NCBI RefSeq assembly: GCF_014224355.1
Contig: NZ_VNWP01000001.1
Location: 248,001-312,000, forward strand
Source: Synechococcus sp. BSA11S
GTDB taxonomy: Bacteria; Cyanobacteriota; Cyanobacteriia; PCC-6307; Cyanobiaceae
Length of the DNA stretch: 64,000 bases
Direction: 5' to 3'
The notes under the pieces are model-generated. The model saw only the letters and a program-made list of their open reading frames with translations. It had not been told where the DNA came from and did no database searches. Made by a program: the position numbers and the translations under genes. Positions 1 through 9,537 of this stretch are shown piece by piece (the first letter of the stretch is position 1; each line of letters opens with the position of its first letter).

Positions 1-464
1 TGCTCACGGCCCTTCTCCAGCACCAGTCCCATGGCGCGGATTCCGCCTGGATCCACCATGAACCCGTGCTGCTGAAGTGCTGAGAGCGCCTCAGGCGGGG
101 CTGCCACCGAAATGCTGCAACCGCTGAGCTCACGGCGCAGGCGGCTCAGGGCGCCGTGCACCAGCACCGCCAGCACCGTCGACTGCTGGGGATCCAGAGG
201 GCAGGCCGAGAGATCCCAGAGGTTGGCGTTGAGGGCCTGATCGCTGGTGGCCCTCACGAAACCCACCAACCGTCCCTGAGGATTGCGCACGCACAGCTGC
301 CAGGCGCTGCGTTCCAGCACCAGAGCCAGGCGGGCTTCATCCCGTGGCGTCTCGCCGCAGTCCACCAGCAACAGGTTCAACTCCCCGGGCTCAGGGGCCT
401 CGACCTCCGTTCGGTAGCCCTCGGGAAGCCGTGGGGCGGGCGGTTGACTGCGGAAGGGAATCAA
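1..464 (-). CDS. GNAT-family N-acetyltransferase, 3' end cut by the window
   Basis: The translated minus strand reads as a small GNAT-like protein. It has a run with Leu-Val-Leu-Glu-Arg-Ser-Ala-Trp-Gln-Leu, then GRLVGFVRATSD, which fits the beta-strand 2-4 core of acetyltransferases, and later SALQQHGFMVDPGG, which fits the usual C-terminal helix and strand. The stop codon lies beyond position 1. No ATG is well placed. A TTG at 464 gives a start 8 bases after the ppc stop, and a start inside the end of ppc is also possible. Close spacing suggests cotranscription with ppc. The substrate cannot be read from the sequence. The family call is moderate because only the distant fold pattern supports it. 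Confidence 0.55.
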   Translation of the reverse strand, partial: MIPFRSQPPAPRLPEGYRTEVEAPEPGELNLLLVDCGETPRDEARLALVLERSAWQLCVRNPQGRLVGFVRATSDQALNANLWDLSACPLDPQQSTVLAVLVHGALSRLRRELSGCSISVAAPPEALSALQQHGFMVDPGGIRAMGLVLEKGRE

Positions 465-471
465 GCGCGGC

Positions 472-3400
472 TCAACCGGTGTTGCGCATGCCCGCGGCGA
501 TGCCGTTGATGGTGAGCAGAGCTCCGCGCAGCAGTTCGCTGCGGCTGTAGGTGCGTCCATCCTGGCCTTCCCCGCTGCTGGCTTCGCTCATGGGGGGCTG
601 TCGGTTCTGATCGCGCAGACGCCGCAGCAGGGCCACCTGCAGATACCCCAGGGGCACGATCGTCTGGTTCCGCAGCTCGACGGAGAGCTGCAGGGCCGGA
701 TCCCCATCGAGCAGGCGGGTGTGGCCCGAGATCATCAGCACCAGATCCCGGGTGAGCACGAATTCGGCAGCGATCACTTCGAAGATCCCCTCGAAGGCCT
801 CGCGGTGGCTGGGGCGCCCCAGGGCCTGCACATAGTGGTGGGCCAGGTCGAGATCCACCTTGGAGAGGGTCATCTCCACCTTCGAGATCAGCATCCGGAA
901 GAAGGGCCAGCGCTGGTACAGCAGCCGCAGCAACTCCAGCTGTCCGGGGTCCTCGGTCAGTTCCTCCTCCAGGGCCGCCCCAACACCGAACCAGCTGGGC
1001 AGAAGGAAACGGCTCTGGGTCCAGCCGAACACCCAGGGGATCGCCCGGAGGCTGGAGAGGTCCTTGGCGCCACTCTTGCGGCGGGCGGGGCGGCTGGAGA
1101 TCTGCAGCTTGCTGATCTCCTCGATCGGCGTGACCTGCTGGAAGAACGCCACCAGGTCGGGGTTTTCATGCACCAGCCGGCGGTAATGAACCCTGGAGCG
1201 GGCCGCCAGGCGGCCCATCAACTCGTTCCAGGTGGGGGTGTCATCGACGCTGGTGCTCACCAGGCTGTTCTGCAGCACGGCTGTGGTCACCGTTTCGAGG
1301 TTGTAGAGCGCCAGTTCAGGCAGGGAGTACTTGGAGGCCAGCACTTCCCCCTGCTCGGTGATCTTGATGCGGCCGTTGAGGGTGCCACTGGGCTGGGCCA
1401 GGATCGCCTGGTAGGCCGGTCCGCCCCCCCGTCCCACCGAGCCACCACGGCCGTGGAAAATGCACAGGGCCACATCGTGCTCGCAGGCCAGCCGCTGCAG
1501 GGCGATCTGGGCCTTGTGAATTTCCCAGTTGCTGGAGAGGAACCCCGAGTCCTTGTTGCTGTCGGAATAGCCGAGCATCACCTCCTGAAGGGGCTTGTCG
1601 GATTCGGAGCTGCTGGCCAGCAGGGTTCGGTAGAAGGGTTCGCTGAACAGGCGTTGCATCACCGCCGGGGCGCGCTGCAGATCCTCCACCGTCTCGAACA
1701 GGGGCACCACCAGCAGCTGGGTCTGCACGGCCTTGGGGTCCACCAGACCGGCCTCCTTGGCCAGCAGCATCACTTCGAGCAGATCGGAGACCGTGTGCGC
1801 CATCGAGATGATGTAGCTGCGGCAGATGCGCGGGCCGAATTCCTCCTGCAGCCGCTGCAGCATGCGGAACACAGCGAAGGTTTCGTCGGTCGCGGGGCTC
1901 CAGCGGGCGGCTGGGGGCAGCAGCGGCCGCCGGGTCTGCAGTTCCTGGAGCAGCCACTGCACCCGCTGTTCCTCGTCCATGTCCCCGTAGGGGACGGGCA
2001 GTTGCAGGTAGCGGGTCAGTTCGTCGAGCGCATCGCTGTGGCGGGTGCTCTCCTGGCGGATGTCGAGACTGGCCAGGCAGAAGGCGAAGATGTGGACCTG
2101 GCTGAGCAGGGTCTGCAGGGGTGCACAGCTCAGGCCTGTGGTCTCGAGGCTGTCGCGCAGCAGTTCCAGGTCCTGGCGCAGCTCGTTCACCGAGCCGTAG
2201 TGCAGTTCGGGCGGGGCGGCGGCCATCGGCCCGGTGCCTGTGATCAGCACAGCCGGCCCGGCGTTGTCGCAGGGGGATTCCCAGCCGGCTTCGGCCAGCT
2301 GCTGGTTGCGCTGATGGGTCAGGCGCAACCGCTCCACGATGTAGCTGAGCTTGAGGCGGTAGGGCTCGAGCCGGTAACGGGCCGCCCGCTCCTCGTAGAT
2401 CTCGGGGAACCGCAGGCGGTCCATCTCCAGAGACTCGAGCAGGGGGGCGCTCACCTGGGACCACTGCATCGAGATGCTCAGCTGGTCGCGCAGGCCCTGC
2501 ACCGCCGTGATGTAGCGCTCGATCATCAGCTGACGCTGATAGCAGGCGGTACGCCAGGTGATGTCGGGGGTGACGGAAGGGTTGCCATCGCGGTCGGAGC
2601 CCACCCAGGAGCCGAAGGTGCAGAAGGCATCCCGCGGCGCCACCACGTCCGGGTAGCTGCCGCTGAGGGCATTGATGATGCGCTGGCGCAACAGCGGCAT
2701 CGCATCGAAGAGCACCTGCTGGAAGTAGTGGAGCGCGTAGTCCACCTCGTCGAGCACCGAGGGTTTGAACTGGTGCAGCTCGTCGGTGCGCCACCAGAGC
2801 CGGATCTCCTCCTCCAGCTGCAGCCTGAGGCTGCGTTCGTCCTGCAGTTCGGTGGGACTGTCCTGCTGAAGGCGATGAATCAGTGCCGCCACGCGCCGCT
2901 GTTTGTGACGCACGGTATGGCGCACGATCTCCGTGGGGTGTGCCGTGAACACCAGGCGGATGTCGAGTTCCCGCAGCAGGTTCTCGATCTGGGCCGGAGG
3001 AACGTTCAGTCCCCGCAGCCGCGTGAACAGCTCCCGGAAGGTGGCGGGATCGGTCTGACTGGCGAGCGGGGGCGCGAAGGGATCGGGGCTGGTGGGAGGG
3101 GCGGTCTCCTGCAGGCTGGCGAGATAGCTGTCTTCCTCGATGTGCTGCTCGAGGATGTTCACCAGCTGGAAGTACAGGGAGAAGGCGCGGGCGGCCGCGA
3201 TCGCCTCCGAGAGGTCCATCTCCCTGATCAGCTGGACGATGGCCGCGGTGGTATCCAGAGTTCCATCGGCGGCCTCCGTCGGGTCACTCAGCCGCTTGAG
3301 GCGCAGCAACCTCTCGGACTGATCGGGCGGACATTCGCTGCGCAGAACTGTTCGCCACAGGTCTTCGACCAGCTCCAGCCGCTCTCCCAGCAGCCTGGTG

Positions 3401-3516
3401 ACACGGGGAGATGGAGCCGTTGGCACGGCCTGGGAAGCCTGGGCGAGAACGGCTGATGGGGCGGACAGGGGCTGCCGCATGGGGGCCGACGCAGGCGAGG
3501 AAGGCTCCATGATCAT
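472..3516 (-). CDS. ppc: Phosphoenolpyruvate carboxylase
   Basis: Adds bicarbonate to phosphoenolpyruvate to give oxaloacetate, the anaplerotic carbon entry for amino acid synthesis in cyanobacteria. The 1014-residue product is the usual size. Visible signatures are VFTAHPTE with the catalytic His, the [16 protein letters not shown] loop, and the [14 protein letters not shown] glycine-rich loop. The protein ends RNTG, the conserved C-terminal residues of the family. The first ~45 residues are Ala/Ser/Pro-rich and probably disordered, so the true start could be slightly inside. Its ATG overlaps the stop of the upstream gshA by 4 bases, which suggests translational coupling in a trpE-gshA-ppc unit. 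Confidence 0.97.
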   Translation of the reverse strand: MIMEPSSPASAPMRQPLSAPSAVLAQASQAVPTAPSPRVTRLLGERLELVEDLWRTVLRSECPPDQSERLLRLKRLSDPTEAADGTLDTTAAIVQLIREMDLSEAIAAARAFSLYFQLVNILEQHIEEDSYLASLQETAPPTSPDPFAPPLASQTDPATFRELFTRLRGLNVPPAQIENLLRELDIRLVFTAHPTEIVRHTVRHKQRRVAALIHRLQQDSPTELQDERSLRLQLEEEIRLWWRTDELHQFKPSVLDEVDYALHYFQQVLFDAMPLLRQRIINALSGSYPDVVAPRDAFCTFGSWVGSDRDGNPSVTPDITWRTACYQRQLMIERYITAVQGLRDQLSISMQWSQVSAPLLESLEMDRLRFPEIYEERAARYRLEPYRLKLSYIVERLRLTHQRNQQLAEAGWESPCDNAGPAVLITGTGPMAAAPPELHYGSVNELRQDLELLRDSLETTGLSCAPLQTLLSQVHIFAFCLASLDIRQESTRHSDALDELTRYLQLPVPYGDMDEEQRVQWLLQELQTRRPLLPPAARWSPATDETFAVFRMLQRLQEEFGPRICRSYIISMAHTVSDLLEVMLLAKEAGLVDPKAVQTQLLVVPLFETVEDLQRAPAVMQRLFSEPFYRTLLASSSESDKPLQEVMLGYSDSNKDSGFLSSNWEIHKAQIALQRLACEHDVALCIFHGRGGSVGRGGGPAYQAILAQPSGTLNGRIKITEQGEVLASKYSLPELALYNLETVTTAVLQNSLVSTSVDDTPTWNELMGRLAARSRVHYRRLVHENPDLVAFFQQVTPIEEISKLQISSRPARRKSGAKDLSSLRAIPWVFGWTQSRFLLPSWFGVGAALEEELTEDPGQLELLRLLYQRWPFFRMLISKVEMTLSKVDLDLAHHYVQALGRPSHREAFEGIFEVIAAEFVLTRDLVLMISGHTRLLDGDPALQLSVELRNQTIVPLGYLQVALLRRLRDQNRQPPMSEASSGEGQDGRTYSRSELLRGALLTINGIAAGMRNTG

Positions 3517-4667
3517 CCCAAAGGGTGAGAAGTCGCCGTGTTGCGTGGTGCTGGTTCCGCTTCCGCCAGCTGCATGGCCTCGGCTTCATCCGAGAGGATC
3601 TCAGCCAGAGGCAGGCCTTGGGCGTGCCTCTCCAGCCAGCGCATCGCTTCATTGCCCTGTCCCAGGATCAACTGGAGCGGCTCAAGCCAGGGGCTCAGGC
3701 CGAGCTCGGCGGCGAGGGGTGCCATCCCATCGAGCTCCCGTTGAATCCAGCTGGCGGCCTCGATCTCTTCCCCCGAGCGCCAGTCGCTGAGCGTGGCCTT
3801 CAGGCTCAGGCGGGCGGCGGCACGGTCGTTGCGGTCGGCAAGCTGGGCCAGCCGATCCGGCCCCAGTGAGCTGGCCAGCAGAGGATCGTGGGCCGCAGGA
3901 TTCTCCAGCATCTGGAGCAGGCGCAGTTCCGCGAACACGGTGACGGCCAGGAGCTGGCGCGGTTGGCTGATCAGATCACAGATCCGGATCTCCAGCCGGT
4001 TGAGGTCGTGGGGTCGATTCTCCCCATTGGGTCGCACGGAGGTCCAGAGATGACGCACGTTGCGCATGGACCCGGCGGCCAGCTGGGCCTCCATCCACTG
4101 GATGTAGTGCTGATGATCGAGAAACAGCGGCACCCTGGCCGGCGTGAGCGGAAACTGCAGCCAGCGCTGGGAGTGGGCACCGGTGACGACCCCATCGAGG
4201 AAGGGTGAGCTGGCACTGAGGGCCAGCAGCAGGGCCCCCTCGCAGCGCAACAGCCGACAGCCGGCGAACAGGCCGTCCATCTCGGTGAGCCCCAGGTTGA
4301 TGTGCACACTGGCGGTCACCACCCGGGTGCCGTAGGTGGCCTCGATGTAGCCGTGGTAGGGGTTGGTGGGATCGGAGCGCTCGAAGCGCCGGCTGTCCCC
4401 GCGGCTGAGGGTGCTGCCTGGGAGCAGCGTCAGGCTCCGCTCGTTCAGCCAGCGGCGCAGGCGTCTGCGGGGCTCCAGCAGCAGCTCCAGCTGGTGGCCG
4501 TAGTCGGCATCCGGCGAGGTGATGTACTCGAGGTTGCGGTGGTCGGGTTCGGTGACGAAGCCCTCCAGATCGGTGGCGGCCTGCTCCGCCACGCCCACCA
4601 CCGTGCCGTCGGCCCTGCCGGTGAACAGTTCCACCTCGAAGCCCTTGAGCAGGAGACGATCGTTCAT
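3513..4667 (-). CDS. gshA: Glutamate-cysteine ligase, cyanobacterial type
   Basis: Catalyses the first step of glutathione synthesis, the ATP-dependent joining of glutamate and cysteine. The 384-residue protein begins [17 protein letters not shown] and contains the [13 protein letters not shown] stretch typical of the cyanobacterial ligase group, followed by [11 protein letters not shown] and the [18 protein letters not shown] segment characteristic of the GCS2-like fold. It overlaps ppc by 4 bases downstream and trpE by 4 bases upstream, so the three genes look like one translationally coupled operon. I know the family from other Synechococcus genomes; the order next to trpE and psaD is also familiar. 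Confidence 0.9.
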   Translation of the reverse strand: MNDRLLLKGFEVELFTGRADGTVVGVAEQAATDLEGFVTEPDHRNLEYITSPDADYGHQLELLLEPRRRLRRWLNERSLTLLPGSTLSRGDSRRFERSDPTNPYHGYIEATYGTRVVTASVHINLGLTEMDGLFAGCRLLRCEGALLLALSASSPFLDGVVTGAHSQRWLQFPLTPARVPLFLDHQHYIQWMEAQLAAGSMRNVRHLWTSVRPNGENRPHDLNRLEIRICDLISQPRQLLAVTVFAELRLLQMLENPAAHDPLLASSLGPDRLAQLADRNDRAAARLSLKATLSDWRSGEEIEAASWIQRELDGMAPLAAELGLSPWLEPLQLILGQGNEAMRWLERHAQGLPLAEILSDEAEAMQLAEAEPAPRNTATSHPLG

Positions 4668-6193
4668 GAACCGCTTCCCTGCAGGCAGGCCAGAGCCTTG
4701 AGCAGGCCGCGGGCCTTGTTCAGGGTTTCCTGGTATTCGGCGGCCGGCTGGGAGTCGGCCACCAGTCCTGCGCCGGCCTGCACCTGCACCCGCCAGCCAC
4801 CTGCGCCGTCGGGGAGCACCACCATGGTGCGGATCGTGATGGCGGTGTTGAGGGCGCCGGCCAGATCCACCGCTCCGTAGACCCCGGAATAGGGGCCGCG
4901 GGCATCCGGTTCGTGGGCGTGGATGAGCTGCATGGCCCGGATCTTGGGCGCGCCGCTGACTGTTCCGGCGGGGAAGGCGGCCTTGAGCAGATCCCAGACG
5001 TCCTGGTTGGGATCGAGCAGGCCCTCCACCTGACTGACGATGTGCATCACGTGGGAGTAACGCTCGACAACCATCAGCTCGGTGACCCGGACACTGCCCG
5101 GCCTGCAGACCCGGCCCAGGTCGTTGCGACCCAGGTCCACCAGCATCACGTGCTCGGCGCGCTCCTTGGGGTCGGACAGCAGCTCCTGCTCCAGAGCCAG
5201 GTCCTCGGCCTCGTCGGCTCCGCGGGGGCGAGTGCCGGCGATCGGGCGCAGTGAAGCCTGGATGCCGCCGGTCACCGGTTCGGCCTTCACCATCACCTCC
5301 GGGCTCGAGCCGATCAGATACCAGCCGCCGAAGTTGAAGAAAGCCATGTAGGGCGATGGGTTCACCATCCGCAGGCTGCGGTACAGCTCGAAGGGATCCC
5401 GATGGATGCGCGTCTCCAGCCGTTGGCTGAGCACCAGTTGGAACACGTCACCCGCGGCGATGTGCTCCCGGGCGGCCACCACCGCCGCCTCGAAATCGGC
5501 CTGGGTTCGGTTGCTGCGGGTGTCCAGGTCCTGCTCGGGCTCAGCCTCCCACTGCAGGGGTGTGACGCCAGCCGGCAGGGGGCCGTGCATGCGCTCCTCA
5601 AGCGACTGAATCCTGGCGGCGGCCTCAGCGTAGGCCGCCAGGGGATCGGCCCCAGTGCTGAGGTCGGCATAGGCCACGGCCGTGATCTGTCGCTTCACCT
5701 GGTCGAATACCAGCAGGCTGTCGGCCAGCATCCAGCAGCCGTCGGGAGGGCCCTCGGGATCACTGGGATGGACCGGCACGCTGGGCTCGATCCAGCGGAT
5801 CAGCTCATAGCCCCAGAAACCGAACAGTTGCCCCAGGGGTGGCAACCCGGGGATGACCGTGGGATGGATCGAGGCCAGGCAGCCAGCCAGCAGCTCGAAG
5901 GGATTCCCTTGAAACTGCGTCTGGCGGCCATCGCGCCAGCACTGCTGTCCGCTGTCTCCGCGGGCGGTGAAAGTCCAGACCGGATCGGACACCACGACGC
6001 TCCAGCGCCCCAGCCGCTCGCCCCCCTCCACCGACTCCAGCAGCACGCCATGGCTGCTGGAGGCCCCCACCTTCAGCCAGGTGGTGAGAGGGGTTTCCAG
6101 ATCAGCAGGCCAGCGCTTCCAGAGAGGGATGAAGGTGCTGTCGTTGCCGTCCGCCGCCTGGGCAAGGAATGCGTTGCGATCGGGGAAGGGCAT
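4664..6193 (-). CDS. trpE: Anthranilate synthase component I
   Basis: Converts chorismate to anthranilate, the first committed step of tryptophan synthesis, with a separate glutaminase subunit. Chorismate-binding core motifs are clear: DVFQLVLSQR, SPEVMV, RPIAGTRPRG, the DLGRNDLGRV block, and the AFPAGTVSGAPKIRAM block near residue 420. I chose the ATG at 6193 (MPFPDRNAF, 509 residues) rather than the upstream in-frame ATG at 6226, because the extra 11 codons would overlap the psaD terminator hairpin. The protein belongs to the cyanobacterial group in which the TrpE-like protein follows psaD on the same strand. Confidence 0.92.
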   Translation of the reverse strand: MPFPDRNAFLAQAADGNDSTFIPLWKRWPADLETPLTTWLKVGASSSHGVLLESVEGGERLGRWSVVVSDPVWTFTARGDSGQQCWRDGRQTQFQGNPFELLAGCLASIHPTVIPGLPPLGQLFGFWGYELIRWIEPSVPVHPSDPEGPPDGCWMLADSLLVFDQVKRQITAVAYADLSTGADPLAAYAEAAARIQSLEERMHGPLPAGVTPLQWEAEPEQDLDTRSNRTQADFEAAVVAAREHIAAGDVFQLVLSQRLETRIHRDPFELYRSLRMVNPSPYMAFFNFGGWYLIGSSPEVMVKAEPVTGGIQASLRPIAGTRPRGADEAEDLALEQELLSDPKERAEHVMLVDLGRNDLGRVCRPGSVRVTELMVVERYSHVMHIVSQVEGLLDPNQDVWDLLKAAFPAGTVSGAPKIRAMQLIHAHEPDARGPYSGVYGAVDLAGALNTAITIRTMVVLPDGAGGWRVQVQAGAGLVADSQPAAEYQETLNKARGLLKALACLQGSGS

Positions 6194-6210
6194 CACAGCA
6201 ACGGGCAGAC

Positions 6211-6236
6211 AAAAAAAACGGGGCACCCGGCCCCGC
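6211..6236 (-). terminator. Rho-independent terminator of psaD
   Basis: On the minus strand a GC-rich hairpin (GGGGCCGGGTGCCCC core) is followed directly by eight T residues. It sits about 90 bases after the psaD stop and just before the trpE start. Confidence 0.8.
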
Positions 6237-6324
6237 CTTTCTAAGGGTTGGAGGAATCAGGCCAGAGGGCCGATCCCCCAAGGAGATTCCAGGATGGATC
6301 AAGAAGCGCACCCAGGCCCGGAAT

Positions 6325-6756
6325 TCAGGAATCGAAGGTGTTGCGGCCGGAGAACTTGAGGGTGGAGGGATCGGGGTTCTCTCCGATGCTGCGGGGGTTG
6401 TGACCCACGATCGGACGACCTTCGTTCACTTTCTCGGGGAAGACACCATCTTTGGGGTGCAGGTATTCGGTATCACCGCCGGGGAAGATGCGGTAGATCT
6501 TGAAATCCTCGATGCGTGGCTTGAACTTGGTACGCAGCTGGGTACCGAGGGCAAGGCACTGCTCCTTGCGGGAGAAGTACATGATGTTCTCGCCTTCGTT
6601 CATCTCTGCAGCTCCACCGGTGGGAAGCTCAAACACCTGGCCCTTGGCGCTGGTCCAGGTGATGGCGTACTTCTCCTCGGTTTCGGCGGAGTTGAGCAGA
6701 CCGCCCGTGCTGCCGATGGACTTGGGAAGTTGACCGCTCAGCGCCGTTGCTGTCAT
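6325..6756 (-). CDS. psaD: Photosystem I reaction centre subunit II (PsaD)
   Basis: Stromal (cytoplasmic-side) subunit of photosystem I that helps dock ferredoxin and stabilise PsaC. The ATG at 6756 ([13 protein letters not shown]) gives 143 residues, the normal size. The upstream extension is unlike the family and was not used. Conserved PsaD stretches include [40 protein letters not shown], and [11 protein letters not shown] followed by [18 protein letters not shown]. It has its own terminator, so it is probably transcribed alone at high level. Confidence 0.97.
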   Translation of the reverse strand: MTATALSGQLPKSIGSTGGLLNSAETEEKYAITWTSAKGQVFELPTGGAAEMNEGENIMYFSRKEQCLALGTQLRTKFKPRIEDFKIYRIFPGGDTEYLHPKDGVFPEKVNEGRPIVGHNPRSIGENPDPSTLKFSGRNTFDS

Positions 6757-6872
6757 GGCTGTTGGGGGTGTTGAGTCGGCGGACCCGTCGGGGAGTCGGC
6801 GGACCATGTCGGCTGGAAGCTAGCACTGCAATCTTGGCCCCCCTGGCTGCTGCCCCGCTCTCTTCACACCCG

Positions 6873-8264
6873 TCAACAAACGTCTGTGTCGTGGACGGTT
6901 TCACCCCCCGCCACGGGAAAGAACACGGTCAGACCCTGGCCGGCCCGTTCCGTGAAACGTCCTCCCAGGCTGTGGAAGAGGCGCTGGGTGGCCTGGCGGC
7001 TCAGTTGCAGGCTGCCCGTGAGGGGATTCCAGCGCAGCACCGGACCAACATCGTCGGCCGTGTCTTCTTCGGGTGTGCTGGCCAAGGTCGTTGCGCCCCC
7101 GGGCGGTTCGGTGCAGCGCAGCTGCAGCTTCAGGCGCGAGCCTGCGGGTTGCAGGCGGATCAGCACCGTGCTGCCCGAGGGCAGACTGCGGATGAAGCGA
7201 TCCACCAGCCCCCCAAGCATCGTCTCGAGCCGGTTCGGGTCGCTCAGCACCGGTGGCAGCTGGCCGCTGATCGCCAGCTCCAGTTTCAGTCCACGGCGCC
7301 TCAGCTGCCGTTGCCAGAGCTCTTCGAACCCTTGCAACAGCTCGGCCAGGTCGGTGCGGGCCAGGGTCTGGTGGGGCCGTGGCCGCCGCTGCAGCTCGGC
7401 GGCATGGAAGATCAGGCCGAAACGGTCGATCTGTTCGCTGCATTCCCCGTCGATCTGCTCCAGCCGTTGGCGAACCACAGGCGGCAGGTCGGTGCGCCGC
7501 AGCACCGAGCGGATCAGGGTGCGGATCGTGGCCAGGGGCGTGCGCACCTCGTGGGTGAGGGCCTCCAGCAGGGCCAGTTCCCCGTTGCTCACCGCCCGGT
7601 CGTCTTCCTGACCCTGCACCAGGGGCTGCAGAGTCAGGCTCGGGGCCATCGCCGCCAGCCGCTCAGCCAGCCTCGGCCAGAAGCGCAGTGCTGTGCTCTC
7701 CTCGCTGCGCAGGGGGCCGAGCTCCTGGAGGGCCTTGCGCAAGCGCAGGGCCGACCGGGGGTCCGTGGCCCTCAGGCGCTCATCCACCAGAGCCAGGGTT
7801 TCCGAGAGGGTGGTGGGATCGAAGCGAAGCACCAGCCGCCGCTGCTGTGGGCTGCCTTCGAGGGCCATGGCCAGCTGCAGCTGGGGCGTGATCAGTACGA
7901 GCAGGGGGTCTGTGCCGTCTTCGGGCTCCAGGGCCAGGCGTTCGTAGGGGTTGGCGCCGCCGGGGGGGCCTGGTTTCGCTGCGGATTCCGCTCCGGGCAG
8001 CAAGGGACCTGATGGGCGCAGGCCAGTGCCGATCTGAGCCGGAGCCCACACCCAGCCCTGCAACTGCTCCAGCAGCGCGGGCTCGTAGAGGGCCGGCAGC
8101 GGTGAGGCCAGCCAGACGCCCCGCAGCGGTTGCAACGGAAGCAGGAAATCGTCCTGCAGGGTGGCCAGCGCGGCCCACCACTGGCGCCGCACCGTGTCGT
8201 CATCGCTGCGGCCCGGCGGGACTCCCTGCGACAGCCTGGCCTGCAGGACGGCCAGGCTCACCAT
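6873..8264 (-). CDS. Sensor histidine kinase-like protein with degenerate ATPase domain
   Basis: A 463-residue soluble protein with an N-terminal region of unknown type (about 1-225) and a clear dimerisation/phosphoacceptor helix around His238 (ALTHEVRTPLATIRTLIRS). The C-terminal half has the length of a HATPase domain, but the usual Asn of the N box is missing (LETMLGGLVDRFIRS) and no DxGxG motif is visible. The first strong start is the ATG at 8264, overlapping the rodA stop by 7 bases. A longer in-frame extension would be read inside rodA and looks like shadow sequence. It may be a pseudokinase, or an unusual kinase needing a partner; the signal is unknown. Confidence 0.75.
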   Translation of the reverse strand: MVSLAVLQARLSQGVPPGRSDDDTVRRQWWAALATLQDDFLLPLQPLRGVWLASPLPALYEPALLEQLQGWVWAPAQIGTGLRPSGPLLPGAESAAKPGPPGGANPYERLALEPEDGTDPLLVLITPQLQLAMALEGSPQQRRLVLRFDPTTLSETLALVDERLRATDPRSALRLRKALQELGPLRSEESTALRFWPRLAERLAAMAPSLTLQPLVQGQEDDRAVSNGELALLEALTHEVRTPLATIRTLIRSVLRRTDLPPVVRQRLEQIDGECSEQIDRFGLIFHAAELQRRPRPHQTLARTDLAELLQGFEELWQRQLRRRGLKLELAISGQLPPVLSDPNRLETMLGGLVDRFIRSLPSGSTVLIRLQPAGSRLKLQLRCTEPPGGATTLASTPEEDTADDVGPVLRWNPLTGSLQLSRQATQRLFHSLGGRFTERAGQGLTVFFPVAGGETVHDTDVC

Positions 8265-9532
8265 CGCCGATGGGGCGCTCGGCCATGGCGGGACACCGAG
8301 GCGCACAGCCCCAGGGAGATGAAGTTGACGAGCATCGCCGAGCGCCCGTAACTCAGCCAGGGCAGGGGAATGCCGGTGATCGGGCCCAGGCCGATGGTCA
8401 TGTTGATGTTCACCACCACCTGGAACATCAGCATCGCCCCGATGCCCACAACCACCAGGGATTCGTAATCGTTGCGTGCCCCCCCGGCGATCTGGAGGAG
8501 GCGCCACATCAGCACCACGAAGCCCACCACCACCAACATCGAGCCGATGAAACCGGTTTCCTCCCCCAGGGCACTGAAGATGAAATCGGTGTGCTGCTCA
8601 GGGATGAAGCGCAGCAGGGTGAGATGACCCTGCATCAGGCCGGTGCCCCAGAGCCCCCCCGAGCCGATGCCCACCGTGCTCTGCAGGAGGTGGTAGCCAC
8701 CTCCGAGGGGATCCTGGGAAGGATCGAGAAACATGGTCAGCCGCGCTCGCTGGTGCTCCTTGAGGCCGTGGGACCAAAGCCAGGGGGTGCCCAGGGCGAA
8801 CACCCCCTGAATCAGAACGGTGAGGGAAGCCGCCTGGGCCTTCCAGGGGAGGCTGCGCCAGGCCAGCAGGCCCATGGCGGGGATCCAGGCCACCAGCGCC
8901 CAGGGAATGGTGCCGGCGAGGATCGCTGTGACCAGTGGCGAGAGCAGGAGCAGCAGCCAGGCCCCGGGCATCCCCGACCAGAACATCATCACCAGCAGCA
9001 AGGCGCCGAACACCAGGGAGGTGCCCAGGTCGGGCTGGACGAACACCAGCAGCCAGGGCACGCTGATCATCGCCACGGGGCGGATCAGATCCACCGGACG
9101 CTCCACAGGATGGCGGGCGAGCACCCCAGCCAGCAGCAGGATCGCGGCCACCTTGGCGAATTCCGAGGGCTGCACGTTGAAGCCGGCGATGTTGATCCAG
9201 CTCTGGGCACCGAGGGCGCTCACCCCCACCACCCGTACTGCCACAAGGCTCGCCACCATGACCCCATAGATCAGCCAGCGGAACGGCTGGTAACGCTCCA
9301 GCGGGATCCGGGCCAGCACGAGGGCGAGGCCCAGGCCCACCGCCGCGGTGATCCAGTGCTGGTACCAGACGGCATAGGGGGCCTGGCGCTGGGTGCTGGC
9401 GATCAGGAGGCCGGCCACTGCCACCATGGCCAGGGGAATGCCCCACAGCACCAGATCCACCCCCTCGAGAGGCCGCCGCCGGGACGGCCGCGCCGTCGAG
9501 AACATGCTGCGCCGGGTGCCCAGCCAGGCCAT
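8258..9532 (-). CDS. rodA: Rod shape-determining protein RodA (SEDS glycosyltransferase)
   Basis: Polytopic membrane protein of the SEDS family that polymerises peptidoglycan during cell elongation. The 424 residues contain about ten hydrophobic segments. Family stretches include GAQSWI, FAKVAAILLLAGVL, VFVQPDLGTSLVF, GYHLLQSTVGIGSGGLWGTG, FIPEQHTDFIFSALGEETGF and the GIPLPWLSYGRSAML end. These fit RodA better than FtsW. It lies 5 bases downstream of mrp and overlaps the histidine kinase, suggesting a mrp-rodA-kinase unit. Confidence 0.92.
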   Translation of the reverse strand: MAWLGTRRSMFSTARPSRRRPLEGVDLVLWGIPLAMVAVAGLLIASTQRQAPYAVWYQHWITAAVGLGLALVLARIPLERYQPFRWLIYGVMVASLVAVRVVGVSALGAQSWINIAGFNVQPSEFAKVAAILLLAGVLARHPVERPVDLIRPVAMISVPWLLVFVQPDLGTSLVFGALLLVMMFWSGMPGAWLLLLLSPLVTAILAGTIPWALVAWIPAMGLLAWRSLPWKAQAASLTVLIQGVFALGTPWLWSHGLKEHQRARLTMFLDPSQDPLGGGYHLLQSTVGIGSGGLWGTGLMQGHLTLLRFIPEQHTDFIFSALGEETGFIGSMLVVVGFVVLMWRLLQIAGGARNDYESLVVVGIGAMLMFQVVVNINMTIGLGPITGIPLPWLSYGRSAMLVNFISLGLCASVSRHGRAPHRRW

Positions 9533-9537
9533 CGTGA

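Noticed and set aside
721-3456. A 911-codon open frame on the + strand opposite ppc
   Set aside because: It is the mirror of the strongly supported ppc gene; high G+C keeps the antisense frame open. The translation has no motif and a His/Gln/Gly-rich composition typical of shadow frames.
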